Shown here: positions 11,183-26,100 of the stretch, piece by piece
How the letters are laid out: the number at the start of each line of letters is the position of its first letter
How positions within the stretch are numbered: position 1 is the first letter of the stretch
Assembly (NCBI GenBank): GCA_900239685.1
Contig: OENT01000027.1
Span: 248,001 to 312,000 of the forward strand
Direction of reading: 5' to 3'
DNA: 64,000 bases
Source of the DNA: Rotaria macrura
Taxonomy: Eukaryota > Rotifera > Eurotatoria > Philodinida > Philodinidae
The notes under the pieces: generated by a model
Databases searched by the model: none
Seen by the model: only the letters and a program-made list of their open reading frames with translations
What the model was told of the DNA's origin: nothing
Program-made: the position numbers and the translations under genes

Positions 11183-14100
11183 TCAATTTGATGATAAGAG
11201 TAGTTCTTTGCAATTCGATGCTAATTGTCGTACAACATCACTTTCATTTGATTGACAATTGACTAGTGATTGTTCAGTTTGTTTTTTAATGTCGTCAGAT
11301 ATTTTTGAACCAACGACTGTCAAACAATTCTTCAATGCTAATAAATATGTTTCTCTACAAAAGAAAAAGCATGTGTTGACCAACAAAGAATGAACTTTTC
11401 AAATTAATTTCAATAGAATATTTTACTTGAATGATGAATCATCGTTCATTTTTAATCCATTTAAAAGTTCAACAAATATTGGATCGATTCGTACATGAAT
11501 TTGGCTAAGTAATCCTAAAGCATTGCCAGCTTTTACACGAACTGGTCGCGCTGGATCATTGAGACCTTTGAGAAGTGTTGGTTGAAGTTGAGGTAAAAAC
11601 GGTTTCAATTGCACGCCAACCTAGAATATATTTATTGAATTCTTCTACACTATATCATAAAATAAACGAAAGCAATGTCTTTAAGTATTTCGAAAACAAA
11701 ATGTGCTCACACTCATCTACAATGAAAACTCACGAAACATGAAACATTGGAGAAATACTTTGTATGACGAAGAAATCATTACTCAAATCGATAGTCGCTT
11801 AAGCAGTATTCTATAATTTGTATGGAACAATGGTGAAGAACTTGTAGTAGATATTGTTGAAATGATCGATATGCAAGAGATTCTATAGTGAATTTTTGAG
11901 TCAGAACGAATGATTATAGATCATAGAATCAAAACTATAACTGAGCACCCTGAAAATAATACGCTTTGGTTTATATTCAAAATGCGAACATGATTGGACG
12001 TTTTAACTATCTTATCATTGGGATGAATAGTAACTGCATATTCTAATTTATTTCTGTGATTGATTCAAAAGTTGAACTGTTGCATTAGATTCGACGAGTA
12101 GAACCGTAAATAAAATTCAATCATATCAATCTCAAGTACAATCATTCTTTCAATATAGATTACCATGAATGAAATGATTCATATGAACGTCACAGGAAAC
12201 AAGCTTTCATTTGATTCAGATATTAACTCGTAGCATATACAAAGAAACTAGTGTCAAACGAAAAATGAAAAATGATTTCATTTAAAACATAATATGAACT
12301 TCACTATGAACTGTATCATATAGAAACTCTTGCTTTCTAAACAAATTTCTTAAATATAAAAAAAAAAACAAACGAAAACAGTGATATAAACATGCATTTC
12401 TAAAGATATAAGATTTCGATCGAATTTCCACAAAATGTTTCTCATTCAGACTATTTACATCTCATTGTGTCAGTCATTTTGTTTTATGTGCATAGTGAAT
12501 CAGTCAACACGTTGAAATTTTACAATGCTTGACATTCATCTAATATACCATACAGACAGTAATCAATCATACTGAAGAAGTATGGAATTTCTATTAAAGT
12601 GTTGTCTAAATATCTTTCAACCTAGTTCATGATTTATTTTCATTGGAATCAAATATTTCAAAGTCAAATGCTACATTACTGTATTAGCATGACAATTTCC
12701 AAAAATTTGGTAGGAGAAAGAACTTTTCTGAAATACTATGTCTAGAAGAATACAATAGTCAACTTACTTTTCCCATGAATGTACTCAACGTTTCAAGAAT
12801 GGCGACTTTGATATCAGTACTGAATCTTTCACCTAGTACACGAATTAATGGACCTGTTACATTCATAATCGAGGACTTGAGAGCTTCAGCACTACAACAA
12901 GAAAACATTCGAAATAAAAGAATAAAAAATAGTGAATCTTTTGTGTATATTCATTACTCTGAGAGATTAATGGCTTCGTTTAAACCATTTGCACCAGATT
13001 CACGTAATTCTGGAGGACCATTTAGAATACATTCTTTATATATTGGTAAAATACATCCAATGCCCTATGAACAAAATATTTTTTTTAAACTAACTACAGT
13101 CTTGTTTCGTTTCTTTTTTGTTCAAAACCTTTTTCGGTATACATAAACCAATAAGACGACCACGTTCACGACTATTTGATTGTGCCACACGTAATGATTG
13201 TCGAACAATTGGTAAACGTTTTTGTAATTCAACTTGATCTAGATCCTATATGTATATTTTTATAATATGAACGTATTATCTTTTCAATGAAAATAAAAAA
13301 GAAACCTTAATTATAGTATCCACACATTCCCATGCTGTATTAAGTATTTGTTCATTATCATCATTGAATAAATTAATGCCAATACGAATAAGATCATCAA
13401 TATATTCTTGATATGCACCTTTTGATTGTTTACAAAATGATGATAATAAAGTAATGGTTACTAGACGAACATTAACTTTTGATGAACGCGAAAATTCTTG
13501 TGATTCACGTATAACAACTTGCATACCATCAGGATCAGTTATCTGTATGAAAAAGAAAAACATAAATATATATGTATCCAATAGACTATTATTTTCTGAA
13601 CATACAGCTGATAATAATTGTTCAGCATAGAAGAGATGTTGTTGTTTAGCTTGAGGATCTTTTTCTTCGGCAATATGTGTAATAACAGCTTGTATAACAC
13701 GACTTAAATGTCTTGCTAGTGCATCGCCAGCAACCAATGCTAAACTAGCTAATGCTTTTATATCAACAGGTGGTTGTATGAGATGTGGCACAAGATATGG
13801 TAAAACAACACGAGATTTTAATTGCATTATACGTTGTAATGCATCAAGAGCATAATCACGTTCTGTTTCGGCTCGTTTTTCTCCTTGTTGTTGATGTTCT
13901 TGATGATTATTTTGTCCGTTTACTTGTTGTGGTATTGTATCATTTTGCATAACATTTAATAAATATGGTAAAATATCATCTAATGCTTGTGTACCAATAC
14001 TTGAATGAAGATTTTCAAATGTTTTTGCAGCCGATTGACGAACTTCAACTAATGGATCGAGTAGAGCACGTCGTACTGTCGGAATGATAGTATTTGAAAA

Positions 14101-17100
14101 AGCGATTATCTAAGAGAATGAAAAAAATTAAAGACTTTTCGAGAAAAAAAAACGAATCTCTTGATATGTCTACGGAGAACAATAAGCTGTATGCGCAGAC
14201 TTCATATAACTTAAACTTCTACTCGTCAAAGTCTCTTCGTACTGATTGTATGAATATTTTATTTTCATACGTGCCACAGTACACAATCAAAAGTAGTATC
14301 TTTGAATATCAGTTTTTCAATCAAATTTTCATCTGAATGATTGATTATTGACGTTAGATTCCGAAGTCAACACAAAGAAATTGCATACATTTTCGTTCAA
14401 GAACATTTGAATTTATGTAGTTTCAATGAACAAAACAGTTTGCATATATTTTTCGGTTTGCAAAAATTTTCTATTTCAAAACTTGTCACTTCACGTATGA
14501 AATAGTAGTCGAATGATATAATCTAACGACATTGAACTTTAAGTCCAAAATAGAAACGAAATCTTTTCTGATTCTTTATTTTGAACTTGATTTAATATGA
14601 ACACATGATTGAATTCGTGAGAACGAGCTGAATAATTTCATTTGACATATTTGTCCTTCGTGGTGTGGATTCTAATTCTAATTCAAATCTGTACTTTCCT
14701 TGATTTTATATTGATAATTCAATTGAAAAATAAATTTATGCAACGTAAAATGCTTACACTTAGAATAAATATCGATAATTATTTTTTTTCATGATGATTC
14801 ACTATTTTGTTTCATGTGAAAAGAAAAGATTTTCAGTTTGACTGAAGCAAACATATTCTATCGAATCGATGAATGAAATTTGTATATGATGCAATCGAAT
14901 ATTGTATAAACTTCAAAAATTCTAGTATCTATTTAATTATTTGATTCTTTTGGATATTCTAAAAATCTTTAATTTAAAACCAAAACTGAATCGAAAGATA
15001 TCAGCAGTCAAATGTTACACTGTACAAGGTATGATGATAAAAACTGCTTACATAATCTCGACTGCAAGCTGCCATAATTTCACTGAGTCCAATACAAACA
15101 CCTTGCCGTTGATCACTTTTTGGTGAATCGAGTCCTTTTTCAAGAATAGGAATTATTTCTGGTAAAACACGTTCACCCAACTTTCGGACTAAATCACCCA
15201 ATGTTCGTGCAGCAATCTAATTAAAATGATAAGAACGACGGAAAAAAATAATAAAGAATAAAACACTTGTTTTGTTCTTCTTTCAATTCATCTCATTCTT
15301 CGATACATACTTGTCTTTTATCAAAATTTGAACTTGCCAAACAACCCAATAGAAGTGTGAATAGTGTTTGTAAAATTTCTCGTAATGTACGTGGTGTATT
15401 CGATATAATTGTTTTCCATACATGCAAAGCTGACTGTCTCACTGTCAATGCAATATCTGATCGACCCATGTAAAGACCTATAGAAATTAAACAGTTATCT
15501 TCAAATTACATTCTTTGTTTTTCAATTATTTACCCGAAAGAACTGTATCACGTCGATCACGTCCCAATGAATGTGTAATTGATTGTAGACCATGTTCAGT
15601 ACCGAAATTATCATCTTCATCAACACTTTCTGTCGTTGCTTTTCCTGTTACACCCGATACTTTGAATAATAATTCTCCAAGTAATAAAACTGAACTATAA
15701 CGTATACGCCAATTGTCATCAAAGAGACCTCGTTCAAGTTCTGGCACAAATAATGATATGGCTGTTTCAGCATAACTGTTCACAATACGTTGACCAGCTT
15801 TGAGTGCTGTATCACGTACAAATTCTGTTTCATCGGCTAAACCCTAAATACAGATAGAAAAACGAATATTTAATCATTTAGAATATATATATGATATTGA
15901 GATTTTCTAATTGTTTTATACTTTTAGAATTGGTGGAATAATTCGTCCAACATATGGAATAAATTTTTCTCCAAAACTAATCGGCAAATAAATAAACATC
16001 ATCATGTAACCATCACGAACATGTGCAGCAAGATCTAATTGTTGTGATCTTTCAATAATTTCTTTCATCGACTTTTCAAGACGATCAGCACCAAGACCAA
16101 ATATAACTTCACTTAAACCTTGAGCTGCACCCGAACGATCAACTGGACTTGATTCAAGTACAAGATGTTCCATAAGCCAAGGAACGATTTCTTGAAAGGC
16201 TTCTTCACCCATAGCACGAACCATTGACCCAAGTGCATGAGCTGAAACAGCACGAACTTCAGGTACAGGATCAAGTAATGACATTTTTAAACCAGGAAGA
16301 ATATTTGGTAAGTACGGAGCAAGATCCTACAAAATAAAATGTTTTAACGATTGACAAAGACACGAACTAAATGCTTATTCATTTTTTTCTTTTAATACTG
16401 TTTCCAAAAAGACAATAATCATCGACATGGAAATAATCTAACCGCTTAATTCATCGATAATTCAAAACCAATTTCATGATATAATGTTACGAGATAACTA
16501 CCATCGTTTGGTAGCATGTCAGCTGTTCAAATACGTTGAAGAGATATTCTCCAAAATTTACATGTTTGAAAAGTATTCTTCAATTTTATCGTATTCATTA
16601 TGTTTATTCAGACAACTGTTACTAATATTTACTTCGGTGTATTGGGGAAAAAAAGTACATTTTTTTCTTCTATAGCAAGTACAGTGAATGTTCAATCAGA
16701 TTAAAGGGAAATCTCTAATACTATTGTAGAACAGTTCAATATTATGCAGAATGGATATTTCAGAGAACTTTAGAGAAGATTAGATTTACTCATTTTTCTC
16801 ATTTTTTCTAGAGTATCTACAAATTTGTATCATTCTATGTTTGGCCAATGGTGTTGTTATCTTACTACATAACTTGAGCGATACAAGAACCCGTTGGTTT
16901 TTCTTCTCAACAACTATCGAACACTTATTCAATACAGTCGTTCAACTATATTCATGCAGTTATTCATCTTGAATTTCGACAGACAATCTTGCGAAAAACA
17001 TCAGTCAGTCACGAACAAGGAAAACGTAAAGGTTGTATTTTGTTTAGAAACAAATAATCCTATCAATATAGTTGTGAACTGTTTTTCGTTTTTCTTATTT

Positions 17101-20100
17101 ACTTTCGAATCAGTTAACGAATAAATATTTCCAATGATTTGTGCAGCCATTTTTCTCGTTTCAGTTGAGCGATTTAGAAAAGCACGTTCAATAACAGGAA
17201 TGATTAATGCCAATGATGGAGCATCAATGAAATGAACGAAACGTGTTTGAATCAATGTTTGAAGTGAGGCTTGAGTCTTTTTAGTTGGTTCTTGTAATGC
17301 ATCAAGTAGAATAGGAACGATTGCTATAATATGAACATGATAGATTAATATATTCACAAGCAAAACTATTGATCTACCTTGAATTTCAGGATTCTTAATG
17401 ACGGAACCGATCTGTTTTAATGCTTGCGTGCCACTTTTTTGTACACGTTGATGGGAATCGGTAAGTACTTCGATTAATTTTGGAACAATACTTGGTAAAC
17501 ATGTTGATAATTGTTTTGGAGCACAATGAGCCATAGCACCTAGAAATTTCATTTATGATCATTCGAGTTCGTATACAAATGAATGAAGTTAATGGTTTTT
17601 ATTTCGATTTCACTGATCTCAATATTGTCACGATGTCAGTATCTTGCTCGTATCAACAATTTCATTCTAACTATAAATATGACAGGGTTTTTATTCGTAG
17701 ATGAGAAATAAATCTCACGGAGTATAATGTTCATATTTTCAATATGACAATAACTAAAGCCTATGCAATTTTAATGAAATCCTTGATTCAATACATATGA
17801 TTAGTTAAAAAATCTTATTGAACCTGTAGGAACGGACTGTTGCCTTCAGAAACGTTATTAGTATTGATGAGAATGAACATAACAGTACAATTTCAACAGA
17901 TCGATATGTTTCTCATCAAAACATGCACAGAACTGTAACTGATTGACTAGATTCATTTTGAATGTGAACATGAGACATTTTCTGAATTTATTCGTATTGA
18001 GACAAAGTTAGTTTGAATTTTTTCATAAGAACAACAGCTCTCTCAAAAGATTTGATTGTGTTAAAACTTCAATAATAGTCATCGTATGACTACAAATGAA
18101 TACCAAAACAAAAATATCATAAAATAATTCGATTTATTGAATCACTGTTCTCAAAGCATTGACGTTATAAGAAGTTTAAGGAGTGATCCCACTAAATTTA
18201 TATGAAAATCTCAATGACAAAATTCTTTAACAAAGATGCATTCTATATAACAGGGTGCATCTATCAGACCATAGAGCTTAATAAGATAAAGGTTACTGTA
18301 GTGTTTCAATAGTGTGATATATTATATAAGCACATCTACTATTGTAAAAAAAGCACAAAAAATATTTCTCGTATTCGAAATTTTCATCATTCGTTTAACT
18401 ACTTATCTCATTACTGCCGTTAGATATTAGTAATTGATCAATTACTATGTTTCTATCGTCAAAGAAACATTTTCTTAGAAATCACGATTCTTACCGAGTA
18501 ATTCAACAGCTCCACATTTTGTTCTCCATAAATCCGATTCTAAACCTTTCAAAAGTCCAGGCAACACAATTTTTACACCATGACTTGTTAATTTGCTCAT
18601 AATAGCTCGTGCACAATCTTCAGCAGCTTCTCGAACTTTAGCATCGTTATCACCAAAACATAAGAGTAAATTTGGTAGTATGTTGACAATATATACTTCA
18701 AAAAGTCGACCTAACATTGATGTTAACATTTCCAAACCGAAAAGTGCACCTAGTTAATGGATACGGTTTATAAAATTCCAGAAAAAATACAATCAAAAAT
18801 TTAATTTCGTTCAAATAAAAACCTTCTCGTCGCTTAGCATTTGATTTATCTTGTATGGCATCGGTCAATTCATTAAGAACATTATATTGTTTAACAGCGA
18901 GAATACCTAGACCTTTTATAAAGCCAGCTAAACCGTAGGCAGCTCCTTAAATCATATGAAAATATAAACATGAATAATTTCGATTGATTAAATTCTATTG
19001 TTAAATTAAACCTTTCTTCTCAGCATAGTCTTCTGATTGAAGCAAAACTTTTAGTAAATGCTGAATATAAACTCCAGCTTCATCTTTAATTGCTGGTACT
19101 AGTGGTGGAAGACAATCAGCAACAGCAGCTTGAACCTGAAAATAGAGACAAGTTATGTTGCTTCGAAAATGAAACACAACGAAGATTCGCCTCGATGCTT
19201 GTTTTTTTACGTACTTGTTGTGATGGTGTATTTAATGTTGATATAAGTTGTCCCAGAATATTCTTTACTTTAGTACTATCCTTATCCATATCTTTAGCTA
19301 ATTTACCCATAAGAATAACAACATTTTGACGAACTGAATCATTGTCAGCCGTTCGCGGAGCTTCTTTAAGAAAATCTTCCATGATTTGTAGTAGCATTGT
19401 AAGATTTTCCTTAAAAATAAAATAGAATGCATTTAGATCCATTGCAAAGAATCTATAATTTTAAGAATTCATCAATCTGAGTCAATTGATTTTTACAGAA
19501 ATTCTACGATATATATGTAGATTAATGACTTTGAACACATACTCATATAAATATGAAAAATGAGTGGCCAAAAATCTCTCTCAACTTCTGTTGTTCAAAC
19601 TACGGGTATTCATTGACCATTACTCATTACTATTCCAAATTTCCTTTTTACTTAAACGATTTAATCAAAAGTAGACTGGCAAGTATATATTGCTAGAACT
19701 GATTATTGAGACAAAAAACGACACGTATTCATTTGATCTGTTGAAACTTTTCTAGTTAGTCTAGTCTGATTGTACCACATTAAAGAATATTTTATCTCTA
19801 ATGCGAGTCATCATCGGTAGTGAAATGTCAGATATATCTGTCAATCATGGTGATCTCTATGGATTTGTATTTCTACTTTTCATAAAGTCAAGTATGAGAG
19901 ATTGACTCTATCTCAATTTTGAAAACCTTGAGCCAATCACATCTCTGTTCTCAATGTTTGGTTTTAGAGTATATTTCAAAAAAAAAGCTCATACTCGTCC
20001 GTGAATATCAACGGTCGTTGTTGCTGCACGAAGCATTTCACTGCGTACATCAACATTTCGATCATTCAATGCTGTTGGAACATAGAATTTAAATAAATCT

Positions 20101-23100
20101 TCAATATTATTGCCGACAAGTGATGCCATATGAAAGAGACAGGCAGCGACACCTTCACGTGGTTCCCATGTATCAACAGGCTGTGCTTGAATTTGTCGTC
20201 CAAATTGATCAACAAGTGGTGGTGGTAGCTTGAAAAATGTTTGCAATATATTATTCATACAACTACATTACGGTATTGCTGACGAACAAACAAACCTTGT
20301 TATGCTTTGTATAAATATCGAAAAGATCACTAAGAATAAATGGAACTAATTCGGGAAAAGTTGTTTCTAATAATTTTGGTAATGCATGTGTAGCTGGTTC
20401 ACGAACGAAAAATTCTCGTTTAACAATATCTTTGAGAAAATCTTTAAGATTTTCAGGTTTAACTGATAATTTCGTTTGAGGCCACAATCTATATTAGAAC
20501 ATACTAGTTTTTCTTTTTCATTGATTACTAAAATTAAATACTATACTCTATAGCAATTTTTTTCACATGTTCTTCTGGATCTTCACAAGCAATTAATAGA
20601 CGACGTGCAATATCGGCTTCCAGTCGTGGATGTGCTGTATTTAGTTGTGTAACTAGTTTTTTGAATGACTATGTTTAGCAATGAATAAGTTTGATACTAG
20701 GACAATGTTGATTTGATTTGTATTCACTTACAAGTATGCAACTTTCTCGTACACTTGGAATAGATGATTGAAGATTTTCGAGTAAAACTTGAATATCATC
20801 ATCATGTTCATATGTACAACATAATTCGCAGAGTTTTTCTAACATGCGAGATGCATCATTCTAAATTTTTATATTTAATTATTCTATGCTATTTTCATCA
20901 TAGTTTTGTAACTTACTTGAACTTGAATTGATTTCGATATAGCATTTATATCAAGAAATAGACGAATAAGATCACGAAGTGGTAATAATGATGGATGGTT
21001 CTAAAATGTTATATTATCTTATTTGTTAAAGAGAAAATTTAACTAAACGGTGTCATTATTCTATTCCTCATTATACGGCATAATGTACTGAATTTCAACG
21101 ATAGATTTTGATGATTTTTGATATTCATCGTGAAAATTATATTAGAGAGCAAGCCGACAATTGGCGGTTTCTATATCATTAAGAAAACTGGAAATTTTAT
21201 GTTTCTAAAGTCGTAACATAGAATTATACGACTAACTCGTGAACTGTGAATCTTGAACCGGCTACACATCAATTCTACTGTCACTACTACATTGAACTTT
21301 GAATAACTCACCTCATGCATGCTATGAAAACATTTTATTCTAAATTATTTTGTACAACAACAAGAGCATTTTTATTTTACCCGATCATGAAAATAAAAGA
21401 TATGGCACAGAAAACTTGGAAATGACTATTTGTCATTGCAATAGAAGAAGAAACATCAATATCAGATGATATTCGAATGCTTAGACTATTGTTGATATTT
21501 ATCGTATGATCCGTTTTGTTTTCACAGAGAAAACTCAAACTAACGTAATAAAATTACACAATTAATTTACGAAATTTCAGTAATCAATGATGGATATGAA
21601 ATTACTCTTATAAATATGAAATCATATCATGATTCGTAGATGTTTGAACATGACATGTAGAAATTCTACTCGATAAATGCAATCATATATGTAAAATATT
21701 AATCTCAATAAATATTTCTATCTTACATCAGCATCAGTCGTTGAAACCGACGCAAAATATTCTTCACAAATATTCAATATAGATGTAGACCATTCATTCG
21801 AACATTTCGGATGACTAACAATATTCTAAATAAGAATATCAAAAAAATAAAAGGAAATACTAAATAAAATACTTATTCTAAAGTTTTAAAACAAACTTTA
21901 AATAACGGTAGACAATAGTCAAGTCTTGCAATAGATAGTTGATTAAATGCTTTAGCTTGTTGAGCGTTATCATATAAACATTTAAGTAAACGTTCAACAG
22001 CAGCAGACGAATCTTCTTGAAGCCAACATTTATCTATCTGTTGATTAACAGTTGATGGATCACAATTAAGTCGAATAGTCAAATAGGCAACAGCATAACC
22101 TTGAAAAAGATGCAATGACTCAACATTGATACAAAAACAAAACAGTATGAATTTATTTCATACCGAATGTATCCTTATCATTCATGAAAACGATAGGCAC
22201 AAGTGTCGTGTATAAATCTTTAGCATAGTCAAATGTTACTGGCGATTTTAATGTTGGCCAAGTTCGAGCAAGAAGTTCACCAATATAAGGTATAAATTGT
22301 TCTTGTGTACTTTTAATTATGTTAATTAAAAGTTCAAAGATATTCTTTGCATCTTCATCAATCTAACGAGAAGAAATAAAATAATAGTTATGTTAATGAT
22401 TTTAAAAAACTTGTAAAAAATAATGAAAGAAATTCATTGATCAACTTTGCATAGATTTTCCAAATACAAATGAATTCTTTGACTGTGATACAATTCCTCA
22501 AAATGCTGTGTTTCTTTTTCTCAATAGAAACGAGCGGAAAGAAAACGTTAATCGAATCTTTAGCTTTTACTTTTTTAACATTATCACGTATGGTTTGCTC
22601 CTGATCGAGTTGTTGTTGAAGCATTTCTTGTTGTTTTTTCGTTAATTGTGGTGGATTATTTTTATTTTGTTTTGCAGCTAATTCTTTTTCTAACTCTCTT
22701 GCTGCCATTTGTTCTTTATACGAATAATTTTTACTTTCTCGTTTAACATTACCCGTGTCTTTAGCTTCATGTTTTAATATACTAAACGAAATAAGACATG
22801 ATTCTAGTTTTGTTTTTCAATTCTTGCCGAAAAACGAGACCGTTCTTTTTTTTTCTCTGAATACTTACGTGTCCATGACACTTTTTTCATACAATTGACC
22901 TGATGGTGTTTTCATTATTTCATAAGATCGCTTGTCAACTGTTAAATAACGATCAATATTCAGACGTTGATAAGCAATTTGAAGAAAAGATTTTAAGAAA
23001 AGATTCTGTTTTATTGAACATAGAAGACAGATTGCTGATATTTGCTCCTGATAAAATAGAAAAAGATATGAAAGGAACAATATAGATATTGCAAAAGTTT

Positions 23101-26100
23101 TTAAATAAATCGAAAAAAGAATCGTATTTTGTTTTGATCTCATACATTACAAGTGAAAGTACTCATACATAGTTAATATTAATTTAGAACCAAATCAATT
23201 TTAGATTTTTATTATTAACATGATCGTGATTTCATTGGCAATATTATTTTGTTTCATTCAAAATAGATTCGATTCTACCAGCAAGTTTTATGATAATATT
23301 ATTGCTCTAGAACTTGACGGATGTAGTTTGAATTCTATCTTGGATTGTAACATAGGTGTATATTTAATTAAAACTTTGTCTAGTATTATTTATTTAATTA
23401 TAGGTGCCAATGAAAAATTTGTGATCCGATTAGGATTAAAACAAACTTTAATGGTACGAAGAAAGAACTGGTGGCACATCAGTTATTGTGAGAAAGAAAT
23501 AGAAACCAATTCGTATGCAATGCGTTTTATCCAATCATGTTATGTTCGATCGTACTAAAGGTCTTGTTTCGAAAGGGATAGATTCATGTATGTGCTTCTC
23601 ATTTTTACACAAGAAAATTGAATTTTACGAAGGATATGAACCGTTTAGAAGATACTCTGTTAAGTGAGTCATCTTGTGCAATATAGATTATGATAATGAT
23701 CTATAACTTATTTAGTAATCTCCTCAAGGTTTAATTTTATGCAGAAATCTCAAATTGAATGAAAGTTCGTTTGTAAATAGTTTACAATTTTCATTGAAAG
23801 AAACTTCTCATCGTAATAGAATGAACCATTGGGATGGTATTCGTATCTAAAATTGAATAGAACAACATTATTACTTTGGTTAATCTTGGATTGCTTGTGC
23901 ATATTTTAACGAGAGAATCAGTATTATTTCTAAAATAATTTTCTATTTCTTTCTGTTGTTTATCATATATGTGATAGAGAAATTTCAGCCAAAGTTTGCT
24001 GTCAGTTGAAAGAAGATTTGTACTTTGACAACACGCAAGTAATGCTTGAGCACATAGATTCGTTTTCGCGTTGTCGTCTTGCATTCGCATCGATTTAGCT
24101 AAACATAAAATTGTTTCTTCGAAACCTTTTGCATTTGTTGTTATTTTGCATTGTTGATTTAATTCATCATGTATAGATGGTTCATACTAAATTGTAATAA
24201 TATATTCTTGTTAAAGATGCGAAAAAAAAACAAAGTTTGATTTTATTTACTGATACTTGAAAATAATCAAGATATGAATTCAAAGCATTTACGAGTGCCA
24301 AACTTATATCGATTTCTGTTGAACGTAGATTATTAGCCAGACGTCGTATTATATCATAGGCTAGTTTTCGTATTTCATAGGATGAATGCAAAATCAAATG
24401 AACAAATGTTCGAGTATATGGACTAGAGAAATATTTCATTCGTGAGTTTATCATAAATGAATTGAAGAAACTTACGTCATATCTTGAATATGTAATGTTG
24501 CATGAAGTTGTTCATATAATTGAAAGAATACACGAGCACCTAAACATTTTTATTTTTCATACGAGTTTAATAGAATAAATCATCCGATCAAATCTTATTT
24601 GATGTTTAATATCAAGATAATTCAATGAATGATATACTATAAATTCAAGTTACTGTTTCAAAATTTTTACTACCATGTACTATGAACATGTTTTATCTAT
24701 ATGTTATTGTTTCTTTTGTTTTGACTATTCTATGTTTAATGTTTTATCGATGCAATACATCAAATATTTGTCCACAGTAAAGTGTTTTGGATGAGATAGA
24801 AGATGGTAAAAAGAAAATGCCAATCTTTTGCACAGTTTAGAAGATAGTATTTCAAGGAAATAAGCTGCGAGGATATATTTGTCAATCATGTGACTTAAAA
24901 AATTTATTTTACATACAACTAGATTTAATCAGCAAAGCGATATGCAGTCATGGATCATATGATTTGAATGGATATTTTTATCACGACAAGTATTAGAATT
25001 TATCTTAATTAACACAATCAACAGTTGTAGATGTTGATCATTCGATCTTATGTGACGTTCAGTGGACTTGATTGTATTTAACATTTATCATCGATATTGC
25101 TAGTTATATAGTGGTTACTCTATTCGACAACGTAGTATTATAGAGAGAAGATGGTAGAAGAGTGCTTTCGTATTTTACTTGAGAACCTGCTCAGATTCTT
25201 CTACAAATAAGACAATAGGGTTTACAAATTGCTCAACACATTTTTTCTGTTTCTATCACTGTAATTACGATATAAAAATGCTACCGAACGAGTGATGTCA
25301 TGGAAAACTTCTGATTACCATGGAAAAGAACATGTTCGTCCTGTCTAATCATGAAGAAATCATCTATTGAGATTCACTTAGCTAGATGGTTTTGCATTCT
25401 AATCAATTAGTTTTTAACAAAAACTTTTTGACTCAAACGATTAATAAATATTGAACAAGTACACAAGTTTATTAGAGAGTAAGAGGAAATTCTGTTTGAA
25501 ATGAACCGAACAACAATATTTGAAGTCAGTGTGATAAAAAAGAAAAACTCAATATTAATCCATATGTGTTAAATAAAAAATAATCATTTAATTCAGTTGC
25601 ATTGAAAAGGATGGTATTTCGTTCGTTGTTACTGAGAGTTGAATGTATACTGACGCTCTGCTTGCATCATATTTATTCTACAGTATTTATCCTCGACTTA
25701 TCCCTAAATTCGATCACTATCGATTATCGAAGAAATGTTCTGTTGTGTAACCCTGAAGTGTCATTCTCACACTATTCCAAATAAAAACAAGATTGAAAAC
25801 GTGAAACAATTCTCAGCAAAAAGAATAATAAATTTATGATTTTCGTATAGTTGATCTCTTGATGTGTCAAATCAAAGTTGATTAGTACGAGAGTTTCTCT
25901 TCTTTTTCTTGTTACTGAACTCACCAGCTGGACTGATTTCTTTTTGGAATTTCTCTGTTGTAAAAATTTGTCGTTTACTATCGTTTAATGATGTCCACAA
26001 CGATGCCAATTTGTTATCTAATATATTGAATTAATATATCAAGAGAATGTAAAAAGAAAGCTTTTCTATTTTACCATAAGAAGAATTCATTTGAGCTATG

